Assembly: GCA_029961685.1 (NCBI GenBank) | Contig: JARWKL010000012.1 | Span: forward strand, 8,026,955 to 8,090,954 | DNA length: 64,000 bases | Source of the DNA: Aristolochia californica | Taxonomy: Eukaryota > Streptophyta > Magnoliopsida > Piperales > Aristolochiaceae | Direction: 5' to 3' | Part shown: piece by piece, positions 1 to 13,200 of the stretch | Layout of the letters: each line of letters begins with the position of its first letter | Position numbering within the stretch: position 1 is the stretch's first letter | Made by a program: the position numbers and the translations under genes | Notes under the pieces: generated by a model | The model's database searches: none | The model's input: the letters and a program-made list of their open reading frames with translations, nothing else | Told to the model about the DNA's origin: nothing

Positions 1-3000
1 TAAAGGCTTGTTTGACTCTGGTAAATATCCCACCGCACATTCATTGAGAATTTAATGAGTGTTTGTGATTCTCTTTAAATGCTTTGGTTCTATAGGTCAT
101 TTGCATCTTTAATATGTTTCAAGCGTGCATATCCATTTTTAAAACTCGTGTAGAAGAAATCTATTTCTAGTAAAATTTCTTGCAATTAGGGTTGAACTAG
201 TGGAATTTCCCAAACTTGGAAAATAAAACTTTTGTGTTCATTTGTGGTGTGTGAATAAATTTTCTATACTTATATTTGTTATTGTTTTAATTTTTTTTCA
301 CACAAACTCTAAATTTTTTATTTTGTTGTGATCTATTTGCCTTTTTTTGTTTATGGGATGAAGGGAGAGCGAAAACTCAAAGTTTTGATTTAAGAAAAAA
401 GTGTACATCTAAAATGGTGATGCACAATGCAAAAATGTAGAGAGATCTAATTCCAAAGTGTGTCTGTGATTTTTAAGGATTGTGAGCTCTTTTCAGTTTT
501 TAGTTCTCAGGTTTTGCAATCGTCGGGAAAATGGGGAGGTGGGGGATTTTTAACTGAGAGTTGATTCCCTATCCATAAGTCATTTCTTACAAAACTATAG
601 CCCGTTACACATGATAAATCACTTTACAATTCATCTATGATTGTTTGGTCAGCTTTTTGCGAAAGGGCAAAATAGTGGGTTGTTTGACTCAGGTAAATAT
701 CCCACCACACGTTCACTTAAAAATTTAATGACCGTTTGTTATTCTCATTAAAAGCTTTAGATCCATAGGTCATTTGCAACTTTAACATGTTTCAAGCATG
801 CATATCCATTTTTAAAACACGTGTAGAAGAAATCTGTTTCTTGTAAAATTCCGTGCAATTAGGGTTGAACTAGTGAAATTTCCCAAATTTGGAAAACAAA
901 ACTTTTGTGTTCATTTGTGGTGTGCGAATAAATTTTCTATATTTACATTGGTTATTGTATTAATTTTTTTCACAAATAAACTCTAAAATTTTCATTTTTT
1001 TGTGATCTATTGTCCTTTTTTGTTTACGGGATTAAGGGAGAGCGAAAACTAAAAGTTCTGATTTAAGAAAAAAGTGTACATCTAAAATGGAGATGAACAA
1101 TGCACAAATGTAGAGATATATAATTCCAAAGAGTGTCTGTGATTTTTAAGGATTCTATGCACTTTTCAGTTTTTAGTTCTCAGGTTTTGCAATTGTCGGG
1201 AAAAGGGGGAGGCCGGGGATTTTTAATTGAGTGTTGACTCCCAATCCATAAGTAATTTCTTACAACAATATAGCCCATTACAAATGAAAAATCCCTTTAC
1301 AATCATCTATGACTGTTAGGTCACCTTTTTGCAAACGGGCAAAATAGTGGCTTGTTTGACTCGGGTAAAAATCCTGCCACGCGTTCACTTCAGAATTTAC
1401 TGAGCGTTTGTTATTCTCATTAAAAGCTTTGGATCCAGAGGTCATTTGCATCTTTAACATGTTTCAAGCATGCATATCCATTTTAAAACACGTGTAGAAG
1501 AAATCTCTTTCTTGTAAAATTCCAAGCTATTAGGGTTGAACTAGTGGAATTTCCCAATCTTGGATAACAAAAATTTGTGTTCATTTGTGGTGTGTGAATA
1601 AATTTTCATTACTTACATTTGTTATTTTTTTAATTTTTTTCCATACATAAACTCTAAAATTTTCATTTTGTTGTGATCTATTTACCTTTTTTTTGTTTAC
1701 GGCATGAAGGGAGAACGAAAACTCAAAGTTTTGATTTAAGAAAAAAGTATACATCTAAAATGGAGATGCACAATGCACAAATGTAGAGAGATATAATTCC
1801 AAAGAGTGTCCGTGATTTTTAAGGATTGTAGGCTCTTTTCAGTTTTTAGTTCTCAGGTTTTACAATCGTCGAGAAAAGGGGGAGGCGGGGGATTTTTAAT
1901 TGTGTTGACACCCAATCCATAAGTCATTTCTTACAATAATATAGCCCGTTACGAATGAAAAATCACTTTACAATCATCTATGATTGTTAGGTCAACTTTT
2001 TGCAAACGGGCAAAATAATGGGTTGTTTTACTCGGGTAAATTTCCCGCCGCACGTTCACTTAAAAATTTAATGAGCGTTTGTTATTCTCATTAAAAGCTT
2101 TGGATCCATAGGTCATTTGCATCTTTAACATGTTTCAAGCATGCATATCCATTTTTAAAACACGTGTAGACGAAATCTCTTTCTTGTAAAATTCCATGCT
2201 GTTTGGGTTGAACTAGTGGAATTTCCTAATCTTGGATAATAAAACTTTTGTGTTCATTTGTGGTTTGTGAATAAATTTTATTTAATTTAATTTTTTATTT
2301 TTAAAATTTTTTGCATACATAAACTCCTAAATTTTCATTTTTTTGTTATCAATTTGCCTTTTTTTTTCTGGTATTAAAGGGGAGCGAAAACTCAAAATTT
2401 GTATTTGGGAAAAAAGTGTACATCTAAAATGGAGATGCACAATGCACAAATTTAGAAAGAGATAATTCCAAAGAGTGTCTGTAATTTTTAGGGATTGTAA
2501 GCTGTTTTAGTTTTTATATCTCAGGTTTTGCAATCGTCGGGAAAAAGGGGAGGTGTGGGATTTTTTTCTAATTTTTGACTCCCTATCCATAAGTCATTTC
2601 TTACAAAAATATAGCCCGTTACACATGATAAATCATTTCACAATTCATCTATGATTGTTAGGTCAGTTTTTTCCAAACGGGCAAAATAATGGCTTGTTTG
2701 ACTCGGGTAAATATCCCACTGCACGTGCACTATTGAATTTAATGAGCGTATGTTATTATCTTTAAAAGATTTGGATCCATAGGTCATTTGCATCTTTAAC
2801 ATGTTTCAAGCTTGCATATCTATTTTTAAAACACGTGTAGAAGAAATCTTTTTCTTGTAAAATTCCAAGCTATTAGGGTTGAACTAGTGGAATTTCCCAA
2901 ACTTGGATAACAAAAGTTTTGTGTTAATTTTTGGTGTGTGAATAAATTTTACTTACTTACATTTGTTATTGTTTTAAAATTTTTCCATACTTAAACTCTA

Positions 3001-4859
3001 AAATTTTCATTTTGCTGTGATCTATTTGCCTTTTTTTGTTTACGGGATGAAGGGAGATAGAAAACTCAAAGTTTTGATTTAAGAAAAAAGTGTACATTTA
3101 AAATGGAGACGCACAGTGCACAAATGTAGAGAGAGATAATTTCAAAGAGTGTCTGTAATTTTTAGGGAATTTAAGCTCTGTTTAGTTTTTATATCTCAGG
3201 TTTTGCAATCGTCGGGAAAAGGGGGAGGCGGGGTGTTTTTAACAGAGTGTTGACTCCCAATCCGTACGTCATTTCTTACAAAAATATAGCCCGTTACGGA
3301 TGATATATCACTCTACAATCATCTATGATTGTAAGGTTAGCTTTTTGTAACAGGCAAAATAAAGGTTTGTTTGACTCGGGTAAATATCCCACCACACGTT
3401 CATTGAGAATTTAATGAGCGTTTGTTATTCTCTTTAAAAGCTTTGGATCCATAGGTCATTTGCATCTTTGACATGTTTCATGCAAGAATATCCATTTTTA
3501 AAACACTTGTAGAAGAAATCTCTTTCTTGTAAAATTCCATGCAATTAGGGTTGAACTAGTGGAATTTCCCAAACTTGTAAAACAAAACTTTTGTGTTCAT
3601 TTGTGGTGTGTGAATAAAATTTCTATACTTGCATTTGTTATTGTTTTAATTTTTTTTCACACATAAACTCTAAAATTTTTATTTTGTTGTGATCTATTTG
3701 CCTTTTTTTGTTACGGGATGAAGGGAGAGCGAAAACTCAAAGTTTTGATTTAAGAAAAAAGTGTACATCTAAAATGGAGATGCACAATGCGCAAATGTAG
3801 GGAGAGATAATTCCAAAGAGTGTTTGTAATTTTTAAGGATTGTCAGATCTTTTTAGTTTTTATATCTCAGGTTTTGCAATCGTCGGGAAAAGGGGAAGGT
3901 GGGGGATTTTCAACTGACTGTTGACTCCCAATCCGTTTGTCATTTCTTACAAAAATATAGCCCATTACTCATGATAAATCACATTACAATCATTTATGAT
4001 TGTTAGGTCAGCTTTTTGCAAACGGGCAAAATAATGGCTTGTTTGACTCGAGTAAATATCCGACCGCACGTTCACTTCAGAATTTAAAGAGTGTTGGTTG
4101 TTCTCATTAAAAGGTTTTGATCCATAGGTCATTTGCATCTTTAACATGTTTCAAGCATGCATATCCATTTTTAAAAGACGTGTAGAAGAATTCTCTTTCT
4201 TGTAAAATTTCAAGCTATTTGGGTTTAACTAGTGGAATTGCCCAAACTTGGATAACAAAAATTTTGTGTTCATTTGTGGTGTGTGAATAAATTTTCATTA
4301 CTTAAATTTGTTATTGTTTTAATTTTTTTCCATATAAACTCTAAAATTTACATTTTGTTGTGACCTATTTACCTTATTTGTTTACAGCATGAAGGGAGAA
4401 CGAAAATTCAAAGTTTTGATTTAAGCAAAAAGTGTACATCTAGAATGGAGATGCACAATGCACAAATGTAGAGAGATATAATTCCAAAGAGTGTCTGCTA
4501 TTTTTAAGGATTGTGAGCTCTTTTCAGTTTTTAGTTCTCAGGTTTTGCAATCATCTGGAAAAGGGGGAGGCGGGGGATTTTTAATTGAGTGTTGACTCCC
4601 AATCCGTAAGTCATTTCTTACCATAATATAGCCCATGACGAATGAAAAATCGCTTTACAATCATCTATGATTGTTAGGTTAGCTTTTTGTAAACGGGTAA
4701 AATAATGGCTTGTTTGACTCGGGTAAATATCCTGCCGCACGTTCACTTCAGAATTTAATAAGCGTTTGTTATTCTCATTAAAAGCTTTGGATCCATAGGC
4801 CATTTTGCATCTTTAACATGTTTCAAGCATGCATATGCATTTTTAAAACACGTGTAGAC
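1..4859. repeat. Array block A: seven mixed monomers
   Basis: G-runs lie at 533 (type IV), 1205 (III), 1878 (III), 2547 (IV), 3221 (I), 3892 (II) and 4563 (III). Several private variants are present, such as GCGAAAGGGC near 658, GAGGCCGGGG at 1209 and a degenerate T-rich stretch in place of the usual sequence near 2563-2575. The same variants recur about 40,152 bp downstream, which makes this block the left end of a large duplication. The monomer between about 3480 and 4150 has no partner in the downstream copy. No gene is seen. Confidence 0.9.
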
Positions 4860-5903
4860 GAAAATCGCTTTCTTGTGAAATTCCAAGCTATTAGGGTTGA
4901 ACTAGTGGAATTTCCAAATCTTGGATAACAAAATTTTGTGTTCATTTGTGGTGTGTGAATAAATTTTCATTACTTACATTTGTTATTGTTTTAATTTTAT
5001 TCCATACATAAACTCCAAAATTTACATTTTGTTGTGATCTATTTACCTTTTTTTTGTTTACGGCATGAAGGGAGAACGAAAACTCAAAGTTTTGATTTAA
5101 GAAAAAAGTGTACATCTAAAATGGAGAAGCACAATGCAGAAATGTAGAGAGATATAATTCCAAAGAGTGTCCATGATTTTTAAGGATTGTAAGCTCTTTT
5201 CAGTTTTTAGTTCTCAGGTTTTGCAATCGTCGGGAAAAGGGGGAGGCGGGAGATTTTTAATTGAGTGTTGACTCCCAATCCGTAAGTCATTTCTTACCAT
5301 AATATAGCCCATCACGAATGAAAAATTGCTTTACAATCATCTATGATTGTTAGGTCAGCTTTTTGCAAACGGGCAAAATAATGGCTTGTTTGACTCGGGT
5401 AAATATCCCGCCGCACGTTCACTTAAGAATTTAATGAGCGTTTATTATTCTCATTAAAAGATTTGGATCCATAGGTCATTTGCATCTTTAACATATTTCA
5501 AGCATGCATATCCATTTTTAAAACACGTGTAGAAGAAATCTCTTTCTTGTAAAATTCCAAGCTATTAGGGTTGAACTAGTGGAATTTCCGAATCTTGGAT
5601 AACAAAATTTTGTGTTCATTTGTGGTGTGTGAATAAATTTTCTATACTTAAATTTGTTATTGTTTTAATTTTTTTCCATACATAAACTCCAAAATTTACA
5701 TTTTGTTGTGATCTATTTACCTTATTTTTTTACGGCGTGAAGGGAGAACGAAAACTCAAAGTTTTGATTTAAGAAAAAAGTGTACATATAAAATGGAGAT
5801 GCAAAATGCATAAATGTAGAGAGATATAATTCCAAAGAGTGTCTGTGCTTTTTAGGGATTGTGAGCTCTTTTCAGTTTTTAGTTCTCAGGTTTTGCAATC
5901 GTC

Positions 5904-5924
5904 GGGAAAAGGGGGAGGCGGGGG
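5904..5924 (+). repeat. G-rich run, representative monomer landmark
   Basis: This is the best-preserved form of the monomer landmark: G3-A4-G5-A-G2-C-G5 followed by ATTTTT. All 96 instances lie on the + strand. Three tracts have three or more G and the fourth has only two, so a classical three-layer G-quadruplex is not fully encoded within it; a two-layer one is possible. Degraded forms occur at 17353, 55008, 56361 and 63105. Confidence 0.9.
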
Positions 5925-6129
5925 ATTTTTAATTGAGTGTTGACTCCCAATCCGTAAGTCATTTCTTAATATAATATAGCCCATTACGAATGAAAAATCT
6001 CTTTACAATAATCTATGATTGTTAGGTCAGGTTTTTGCAAATAGGCAAAATAATGGCTTGTTTGACTCGGGTAAATATCCCGCCGCACGTTCACTTCAAA
6101 ATTTAATGAGCGTTTGTTATTCTCATTAA

Positions 6130-6142
6130 AAGCTTTGGATCC
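6130..6142. repeat. HindIII-BamHI site pair, once per monomer
   Basis: AAGCTTTGGATCC places HindIII (AAGCTT) and BamHI (GGATCC) sites side by side in most monomers. SphI (GCATGC), NsiI (ATGCAT), PmlI (CACGTG) and SpeI (ACTAGT) sites follow within about 140 bp. Digestion should give a ladder of roughly 673 bp, with occasional multiples where a site has decayed. Confidence 0.88.
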
Positions 6143-8219
6143 ATAGGTCATTTGCATCTTTAACATGTTTCAAGCATGCATATCCATTTTTAAAACACGT
6201 GTTGAAGAAATCTCTTTCTTGTAAAATTCCAAGCTATTAGGGTTGAACTAGTGGAATTTCCGAATCTTGGATAACAAAATTTTGTGTTCATTTTTGGTGT
6301 GTGAATAAATTTTCATTACTTACATTTGTTATTGTTTTAATTTTTTTCCATACATAAACTCTAAAATTTACATTTTGTTGTGATCTATTTACCTTTTTTT
6401 TTGTTTATGGCATAAAGGGAGAACGAAAACTCAAAGTTTTGATTTAAGAAAAAAGTGTGGATCTAAAATGGAGATGCACAATGCAAAAATGTAGAGAGAT
6501 ATAATTCCATTGAGTGTCCGTGATTTTTAATGATTGTATGCTCTTTTCAGTTTTTAGTTCTCAGGTTTTGCAATCGTCGGGAAAAGGGGAGGCGGGGGAT
6601 TTTTAATTGAGTGTTGACTCCCAATCCGTAAGTCATTTCCTAAAATAATATAACCCGTTACGCACGATAAATCACATTACAATCATCTATGATTGTTAGG
6701 TCAACTTTTTACAAACGGGCAAAATGTTGGCTTGTTCGACTCTGGTAAATTTCTCACCGCACGTTCATTGAGAATTTAATGTGCGTTTGTTATTCTCTTT
6801 AAAAGCTTTGGATCCATAGGTCATTTGCATCTTTAACAGGTTTCAAGCATGCATATCCATTTTTAAAACACGTGTAGTAGAAATCTCTTTGTTGTAAAAT
6901 TCCATGCAATTAGGGTTGAACTAGTGGAATTTCTCAAACTTGGAAAACAAAACTTTTGTGTTCATTTGTGGTGTGTGAATAAATTTTCTATACTTACATT
7001 TGTTATTGTTTTAATTTTTTTTCAAACATAAACTCTAAAATTTTCATTTTGTTGTGATCTATTTGCCATTTTTTGTTTACGGTATGAAGGGAGAGCGAAA
7101 ACTCAAAGCTTTGATTTATGAAAAAAGTGTAGATCTAAAATGGAGATGCACAATGCACAAATTTAGGGAGAGATAATTCCAAAGAGTGTTTGTAATTTTT
7201 AAGGATTGTAAGATCTTTTTAGTTTTTATATCTCAGGTTTTGCAATCGTCGAGAAAAGGGGGAGGCGGGGTATTTTTACCTGACTGTTGACTCCAAATCC
7301 GTTTGTCATTTCTTACAAAAATATAGCCCGTTACTCATGATAAATCACATTACAATCATTTATGATTGTTAGGTCAGCTTTTTGCAAACGGGCAAAATAA
7401 TGGCTCGTTTGACTCGGGTGAATATCCCGCCGCACGTTCACTTCAGAATTTAATGAGGGTTTGTTGTTCTAATTAAAAGTTTTCGTCCATAGGCCATTTG
7501 CATCTTTATCATGTTTCAAGCATGCATATCCATTTTTAAAACACGTGTAGAAGAAATCTCTTTCTTGTAAAATTCCAAGCTATTAGGGTTGAACTAGTGG
7601 AATTTCCCAATCCTGGATAACAAAATTTTGTGTTCATTTGTGGTGTCTGAATAAATTTTCATTACTTACATTTGTTATTGTTTTAATTTTTTTCCATTCA
7701 TAAACTCTAAAATTTTCTTTTTGTTGTGATCTATTTACCTTTTTTTTGTTTACGGCATGAAGGGAGGACGAAAACTCAAAGTTTTGATTTAAGAAAAAAG
7801 TGGACATCTTAAATGGAGATGCACAATGCACAAATATAGAGAGATATAATTCCAATGAGTGTCCATGATTTTTAAGGATTGTAAGCTCTTTTCAGTTTTT
7901 AGTTCTCAGGTATTGCAATCGTCGGGAAAAGGGGGAGGCGGGGGATTTTTAATTGAGTGTTGACTCCCAATACGTAAGTCATTTCTTACAATAATATAAC
8001 CCGTTATGAATGAAAAATCACTTTTCAATCATCTATGATTGTTAAGTCAGCATTTTGCAAACGGGCAAATTGATGCCTTGTTTGACTCTAGCAAATATCC
8101 CACCGCACGTCTATTGAGAATTTAATGAGCGTTTGTTATGCTCTTTAAAAGCTTTGGATCCATAGGTCATTTGCATCATTAACATGTTTCAAGCATGTAT
8201 ATCCATTTTTAAAACACGT

Positions 8220-10232
8220 GTAGAAGAAATCTCTTTCTTGTAAAATTCCATGCAATTAGGGTTGAACTAGTGGAATTTCCCAAACTTGGAAAATAAAATT
8301 TTTGTGTTCATTTGTGGTGTGTGAATAAATTTTTTATACTTACATTTGTTATTGTTTTAATTTTTTTCACACATAAACTCTAAAATTATCATTTTGTTGT
8401 GATCTATTTGCCTTTTTTTGTTTACGGGATGAAGGGAGAGCGAACACTCAAAGTTTTGATTTAAGAAAAAAGTGTACATCTAAAATGGAGACGAACAATG
8501 CACAAATTTAGAGAGATATAATTCCAAAGAGTGTCCTTGATTTTTAAGGATTGTAACCTCTTTTCAGTTTTTGGTTCTCAGGTATTGCAATCATCGGGAA
8601 AAGGGGGAGGCGGATGATTTTTAATTGAGTGTTGACTCATAATCTGTAAGTCATTTCTTACAATAATATAGCACGTTACGTATGAAAAATCACTTTACAA
8701 TCATCTATGATTGTTAGGTCTGCTTTTTACAAACGAGCAAAATAATGGCTTGTTTTACTCAGGTAAATATCCCGCTGCACGTTCACTTCAGAATTTAATG
8801 AGCATTTGTTATTCTCATTAAAAGCTTTGGATGCATAGGCCATTTGCATCTTTAACATGTTTCAAGCATGCATATCCATTTTTAAAACAAGTGTAGAAGA
8901 AAATCTCTTTCTTGTAAAATACCAAGCTATTAGGGTTGAACTAGTGGAATTTCCCAAACTTGGAAAATAAAATTTTTGTGTTCATTTGTGCTGTGTGAAT
9001 AAATTTTTTATACTTCCATTTGTTATTGTTTTAATTTTTTTCACACATAAACTCTAAAATTATCATTTTGTTGTGATCTATTTGCCTTTTTTTGTTTACG
9101 GGATGAAGGGAGAGCGAAAACTCAAAGTTTTGATTTAAGAAAAAAGTGTACATGTAAAATGGAGACGAACAATGCACAAATTTAGAGAGATATAATTCCA
9201 AAGAGTTTCCTTGATTTTTAAGGATTGTAACCTCTTTTCAGTTTTTGGTTCTCAGGTATTGCAATCGTCGGGAAAAGGGGGAGGCGGAGGATTTTTAATT
9301 GAGTGTTGACTCATAATCTGTAAGTCATTTCTTACAATAATATAGCACGTTACGTATGAAAAATCACTTTACAATCATCTATGATTGTTAGGTCAGCTTT
9401 TTACAAACGGGCAAAATAATGGCTTGTTTGACTCGAGTAAATATCCCGCTGCACGTTCACTTCAGAATTTAATGAGCATTTGTTATTCTCATTAAAAGCT
9501 TTGGATCCATAGGCCATTTGCATCTTTAACATGTTTCAAGCATGCATATCCATTTTTAAAACAAGTGTAGAAGAAAATCTCTTTCTTGTAAAATACCAAG
9601 CTATTAGGGTTGAACTAGTGGAATTTCCCAAACTTGGAAAATAAAATTTTTGTGTTCATTTGTGGTGTGTGAATAAATTTTTTATACTTACATTTGTTAT
9701 TGTTTTAATTTTTTTCACACATAAACTCTAAAATTATCATTTTGTTGTGATCTATTTGCCTTTTTTTGTTTACGGGATGAAGGGAGAGCGAAAACTCAAA
9801 GTTTTGATTTAAGAAAAAAGTGTACAACTAAAATGGAGACGAACAATGCACAAATTTAGAGAGATATAATTCCAAAGAGTGTCCTTGATTTTTAAGGATT
9901 GTAACCTCTTTTCAGTTTTTGGTTCTCAGGTATTGCAATCGTCGGGAAAAGGGGGAGGCGGAGGATTTTTAATTGAGTGTTGACTCATAATCTGTAAGTC
10001 ATTTCTTACAATAATATAGCACGTTACGTATGAAAAATCACTTTACAATCATCTATGATTGTTAGGTCAGCTTTTTACAAACGGGCAAAATAATGGCTTG
10101 TTTGACTCGGGTAAATATCCCGCTGCACGTTCACTTCAGAATTTAATGAGCGTTTGCTATTCTCATTAAAAGCTTTGGATCCATAGGCCATTTGCATCTT
10201 TAACATGTTTCAAGCATGCATATCCATTTTTA
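8220..10232. repeat. Triplet of near-identical monomers (ACGTATG subtype)
   Basis: Three successive monomers, with G-runs at 8603, 9277 and 9951, are almost identical. They share AAGAGTGTCCTTGATT (one base changed in the middle copy), AGGATTGTAACCTC, CAGGTATTGCAATC, TTGACTCATAATCTG and GCACGTTACGTATG. Copy 2 of the 5.39-kb unit carries the same triplet. The matching place in the downstream duplication (G-run 50110) holds only one such monomer, so the triplet arose by local amplification in the left copy. Confidence 0.9.
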
Positions 10233-10248
10233 AAACAAGTGTAGAAGA

Positions 10249-13200
10249 AAATCTTTGTCTTGTGAAATTCCAAGCTATTAGGGTTGAACTAGTGGAATTT
10301 CCAAATCTTGGATAACAAAATTTTGTGTTCATTTGTGGTGTGTGAATAAATTTTCATTACTTACATTTGTTATTGTTTTAATTTTATTCCATACATAAAC
10401 TCCAAAATTTACATTTTGTTGTGATCTATTTACCTTTTTTTTGTTTACGGCATGAAGGGAGAACGAAAACTCAAAGTTTTGATTTAAGAAAAAAGTGTAC
10501 ATCTAAAACGGAGAAGCACAATGCACAAATGTAGAGAGATATAATTCCAAAGAGTGTCCGTGATTTTTAAGGATTGTAAGCTCTTTTCAGTTTTTAGTTC
10601 TCAGGTTTTGCAATCGTCGGGAAAAGGGGGAGGCGGGAGATTTTTAATTGAGTGTTGACTCCCAATCCGTAAGTCATTTCTTACCATAATATAGCCCATC
10701 ACGAATGAAAAATCGCTTTACAATCATCTATGATTGTTAGGTCAGCTTTTTGCAAATGGGCAAAATAATGGCTTGTTTGACTCGGGTAAATATCCCGCCG
10801 CACGTTCACTTAAGAATTTAATGAGCGTTTATTATTCTCATTAAAAGATTTGGATCCATAGGTCATTTGCATCTTTAACATTTTTCAAGCATGCATATCC
10901 ATTTTTAAAACACGTGTAGAAGAAATCTCTTTCTTGTAAAATTCCAAGCTATTAGGGTTGATCTAGTGGAATTTCTGAATCTTGGATAACAAAATTTTGT
11001 GTTCATTTGTGGTGTGTGAATAAATTTTCTATACTTAAATTTGTTATTGTTTTAATTTTTTTCCATACATAAACTCTAAAATTTACATTTTGTTGTGATC
11101 TATTTACCTTATTTTTTTACGGCGTGAAGGGAGAACGAAAACTCAAAGTTTTGATTTAAGAAAAAAGTGTACATATAAAATGGAGATGCAAAATGCATAA
11201 ATGTAGAGAGATATAATTCCAAAGAGTGTCTGTGATTTTTAGGGATTGTGAGCTCTTTTCAGTTTTTAGTTCTCAGGTTTTGCAATCGTCTGGAAAAGGG
11301 GGAGGCGGGGGATTTTTAATTGAGTGTTGACTCCCAATCCGTAAGTCATTTCTTAATATAATATAGCCCATTACGAATGAAAAATCTCTTTACAATAATC
11401 TATGATTGTTAGGTCAGCTTTTTGCAAACGGGCAAAATAATGGCTTGTTTGACTCGGGTAAATATCCCGCCGCACGTTCACTTCGAAATTTAATGAGCGT
11501 TTGTTATTCTCATTAAAAGCTTTGGATCCATAGGTCATTTGCATCTTTAACATGTTTCAAGCATGCATATCCATTTTTAAAACACGTGTTGAAGAAATCT
11601 CTTTCATGTAAAATTCCAAGCTATTAGGGTTGAACTAGTGGAATTTCCGAATCTTGGATAACAAAATTTTGTGTTCATTTGTGGTGTGTGAATAAATTTT
11701 CATTACTTACATTTGTTATTGCTTTAATTTTTTTCCATACATAAACTCTAAAATTTACATTTTGTTGTGATCTATTTACCTTTTTTTTTGTTTATGGCAT
11801 AAAGGGAGAACGAAAACTCAAAGTTTTGATTTAAGAAAAAAGTGTGGATCTAAAATGGAGATGCACAATGCAAAAATGTAGAGAGATATAATTCCATTGA
11901 GTGTCCGTGATTTTTAATGATTGTATGCTCTTTTCAGTTTTTAGTTCTCATGTTTTGCAATCGTCGGGAAAAGGGGGAGGCAGGGGATTTTTAATTGAGT
12001 GTTGACTCCCAATCCGTAAGTCATTTCCTAAAATAATATAACCCGTTACGCACGATAAATCACATTACAATCATCTATGATTGTTAGGTCAACTTTTTGC
12101 AAACGGGCAAAATGTTGGCTTGTTCGACTCTGGTAAATTTCTCACCGCACGTTCATTGAGAATTTAATGTGCGTTTGTTATTCTCTTTAAAAGCTTTGGA
12201 TCCATAGGTCATTTGCATCTTTAACAGGTTTCAAGCATGCATATCCATTTTTAAAACACGTGTAGTAGAAATCTCTTTGTTGTAAAATTCCATGCAATTA
12301 GGGTTGAACTAGTGGAATTTCTCAAACTTGGAAAACAAAACTTTTGTGTTCATTTGTGGTGTGTGAATAAATTTTCTATACTTACATTTGTTATTGTTTT
12401 AATTTTTTTTCAAACATAAACTCTAAAATTTTCATTTTGTTGTGATCTATTTGCCATTTTTTGTTTACGGTATGAAGGGAGAGCGAAAACTCAAAGCTTT
12501 GATTTATGAAAAAAGTGTAGATCTAAAATGGAGATGCACAATGCACAAATGTAGGGAGAGACAATTCCAAAGAGTGTTTGTAATTTTTAAGGATTGTAAG
12601 ATCTTTTTAGTTTTTATATCTCAGGTTTTGCAATCGTCGAGAAAAGGGGGAGGCGGGGTATTTTTACCTGACTGTTGACTCCAAATCCGTTTGTCATTTC
12701 TTACAAAAATATAGCCCGTTACTCATGATAAATCACATTACAATCATCTATGATTGTTAGGTCAGCTTTTTGCAAACGGGCAAAATAATGGCTCGTTTGA
12801 CTCGGGTGAATATCCCGCCGCACGTTCACTTCAGAATTTAATGAGGGTTTGTTATTCTAATTAAAAGTTTTCGATCCATAGGCCAATTGCATCTTTATCA
12901 TGTTTCAAGCATGCATATCCATTTTTAAAACGCGTGTAGAAGAAATCTCTTTCTTGTAAAATTCCAAGCTATTAGGGTTGAACTAGTGGAATTTCCCAAT
13001 CCTGGATAACAAAATTTTGTGTTCATTTGTGGTGTCTGAATAAATTTTCATTACTTACATTTGTTATTGTTTTAATTTTTTTCCATTCATAAACTCTAAA
13101 ATTTTCTTTTTGTTGTGATCTATTTACCTTTTTTTTGTTTACGACATGAAGGGAGAACGAAAACTCAAAGTTTTGATTTAAGAAAAAAGTGTACATCTTA

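Larger units (their letters stand above)
4860..10248. repeat. 5.39-kb eight-monomer unit, copy 1
   Basis: G-runs lie at 5239, 5911, 6586, 7258, 7931, 8603, 9277 and 9951. Each has a partner 5377-5389 bp downstream in copy 2 with the same private variants: CCCATCACGAATG near 5309, GTTACGCACGATAAATC near 6657, and CTATTGAGAATTT near 8101. The left edge is placed near 4860, where CTTGTGAAATTCC (near 4873) reappears at 10259. Types are III, III, a II-like hybrid, II, III, then three type III monomers of a special subtype (ACGTATG). Copies 1 and 2 differ at only a few bases per monomer by eye, so the duplication is recent. No gene is seen. Confidence 0.92.

Noticed and set aside
6045..6060. GCAAACGGGC patch as a CENP-B box
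   Set aside because: The ANNCGGG half fits but the required TTCG half is absent, so the functional core of the box is not present.
6060..6090. RNA polymerase III A/B boxes or a tRNA-derived SINE origin
   Set aside because: GGTTGAACTAG and TGGCTTGTTTGACTCGG only loosely resemble the boxes; spacing and key bases do not fit, and no tRNA fold is evident.
12442..12678. 78-codon plus-strand frame as a separate gene
   Set aside because: It spans the T-run, A-run and G-run of an ordinary monomer. Its counterpart in copy 1 (7.05-7.29 kb) is broken by minor changes, so it is accidental.
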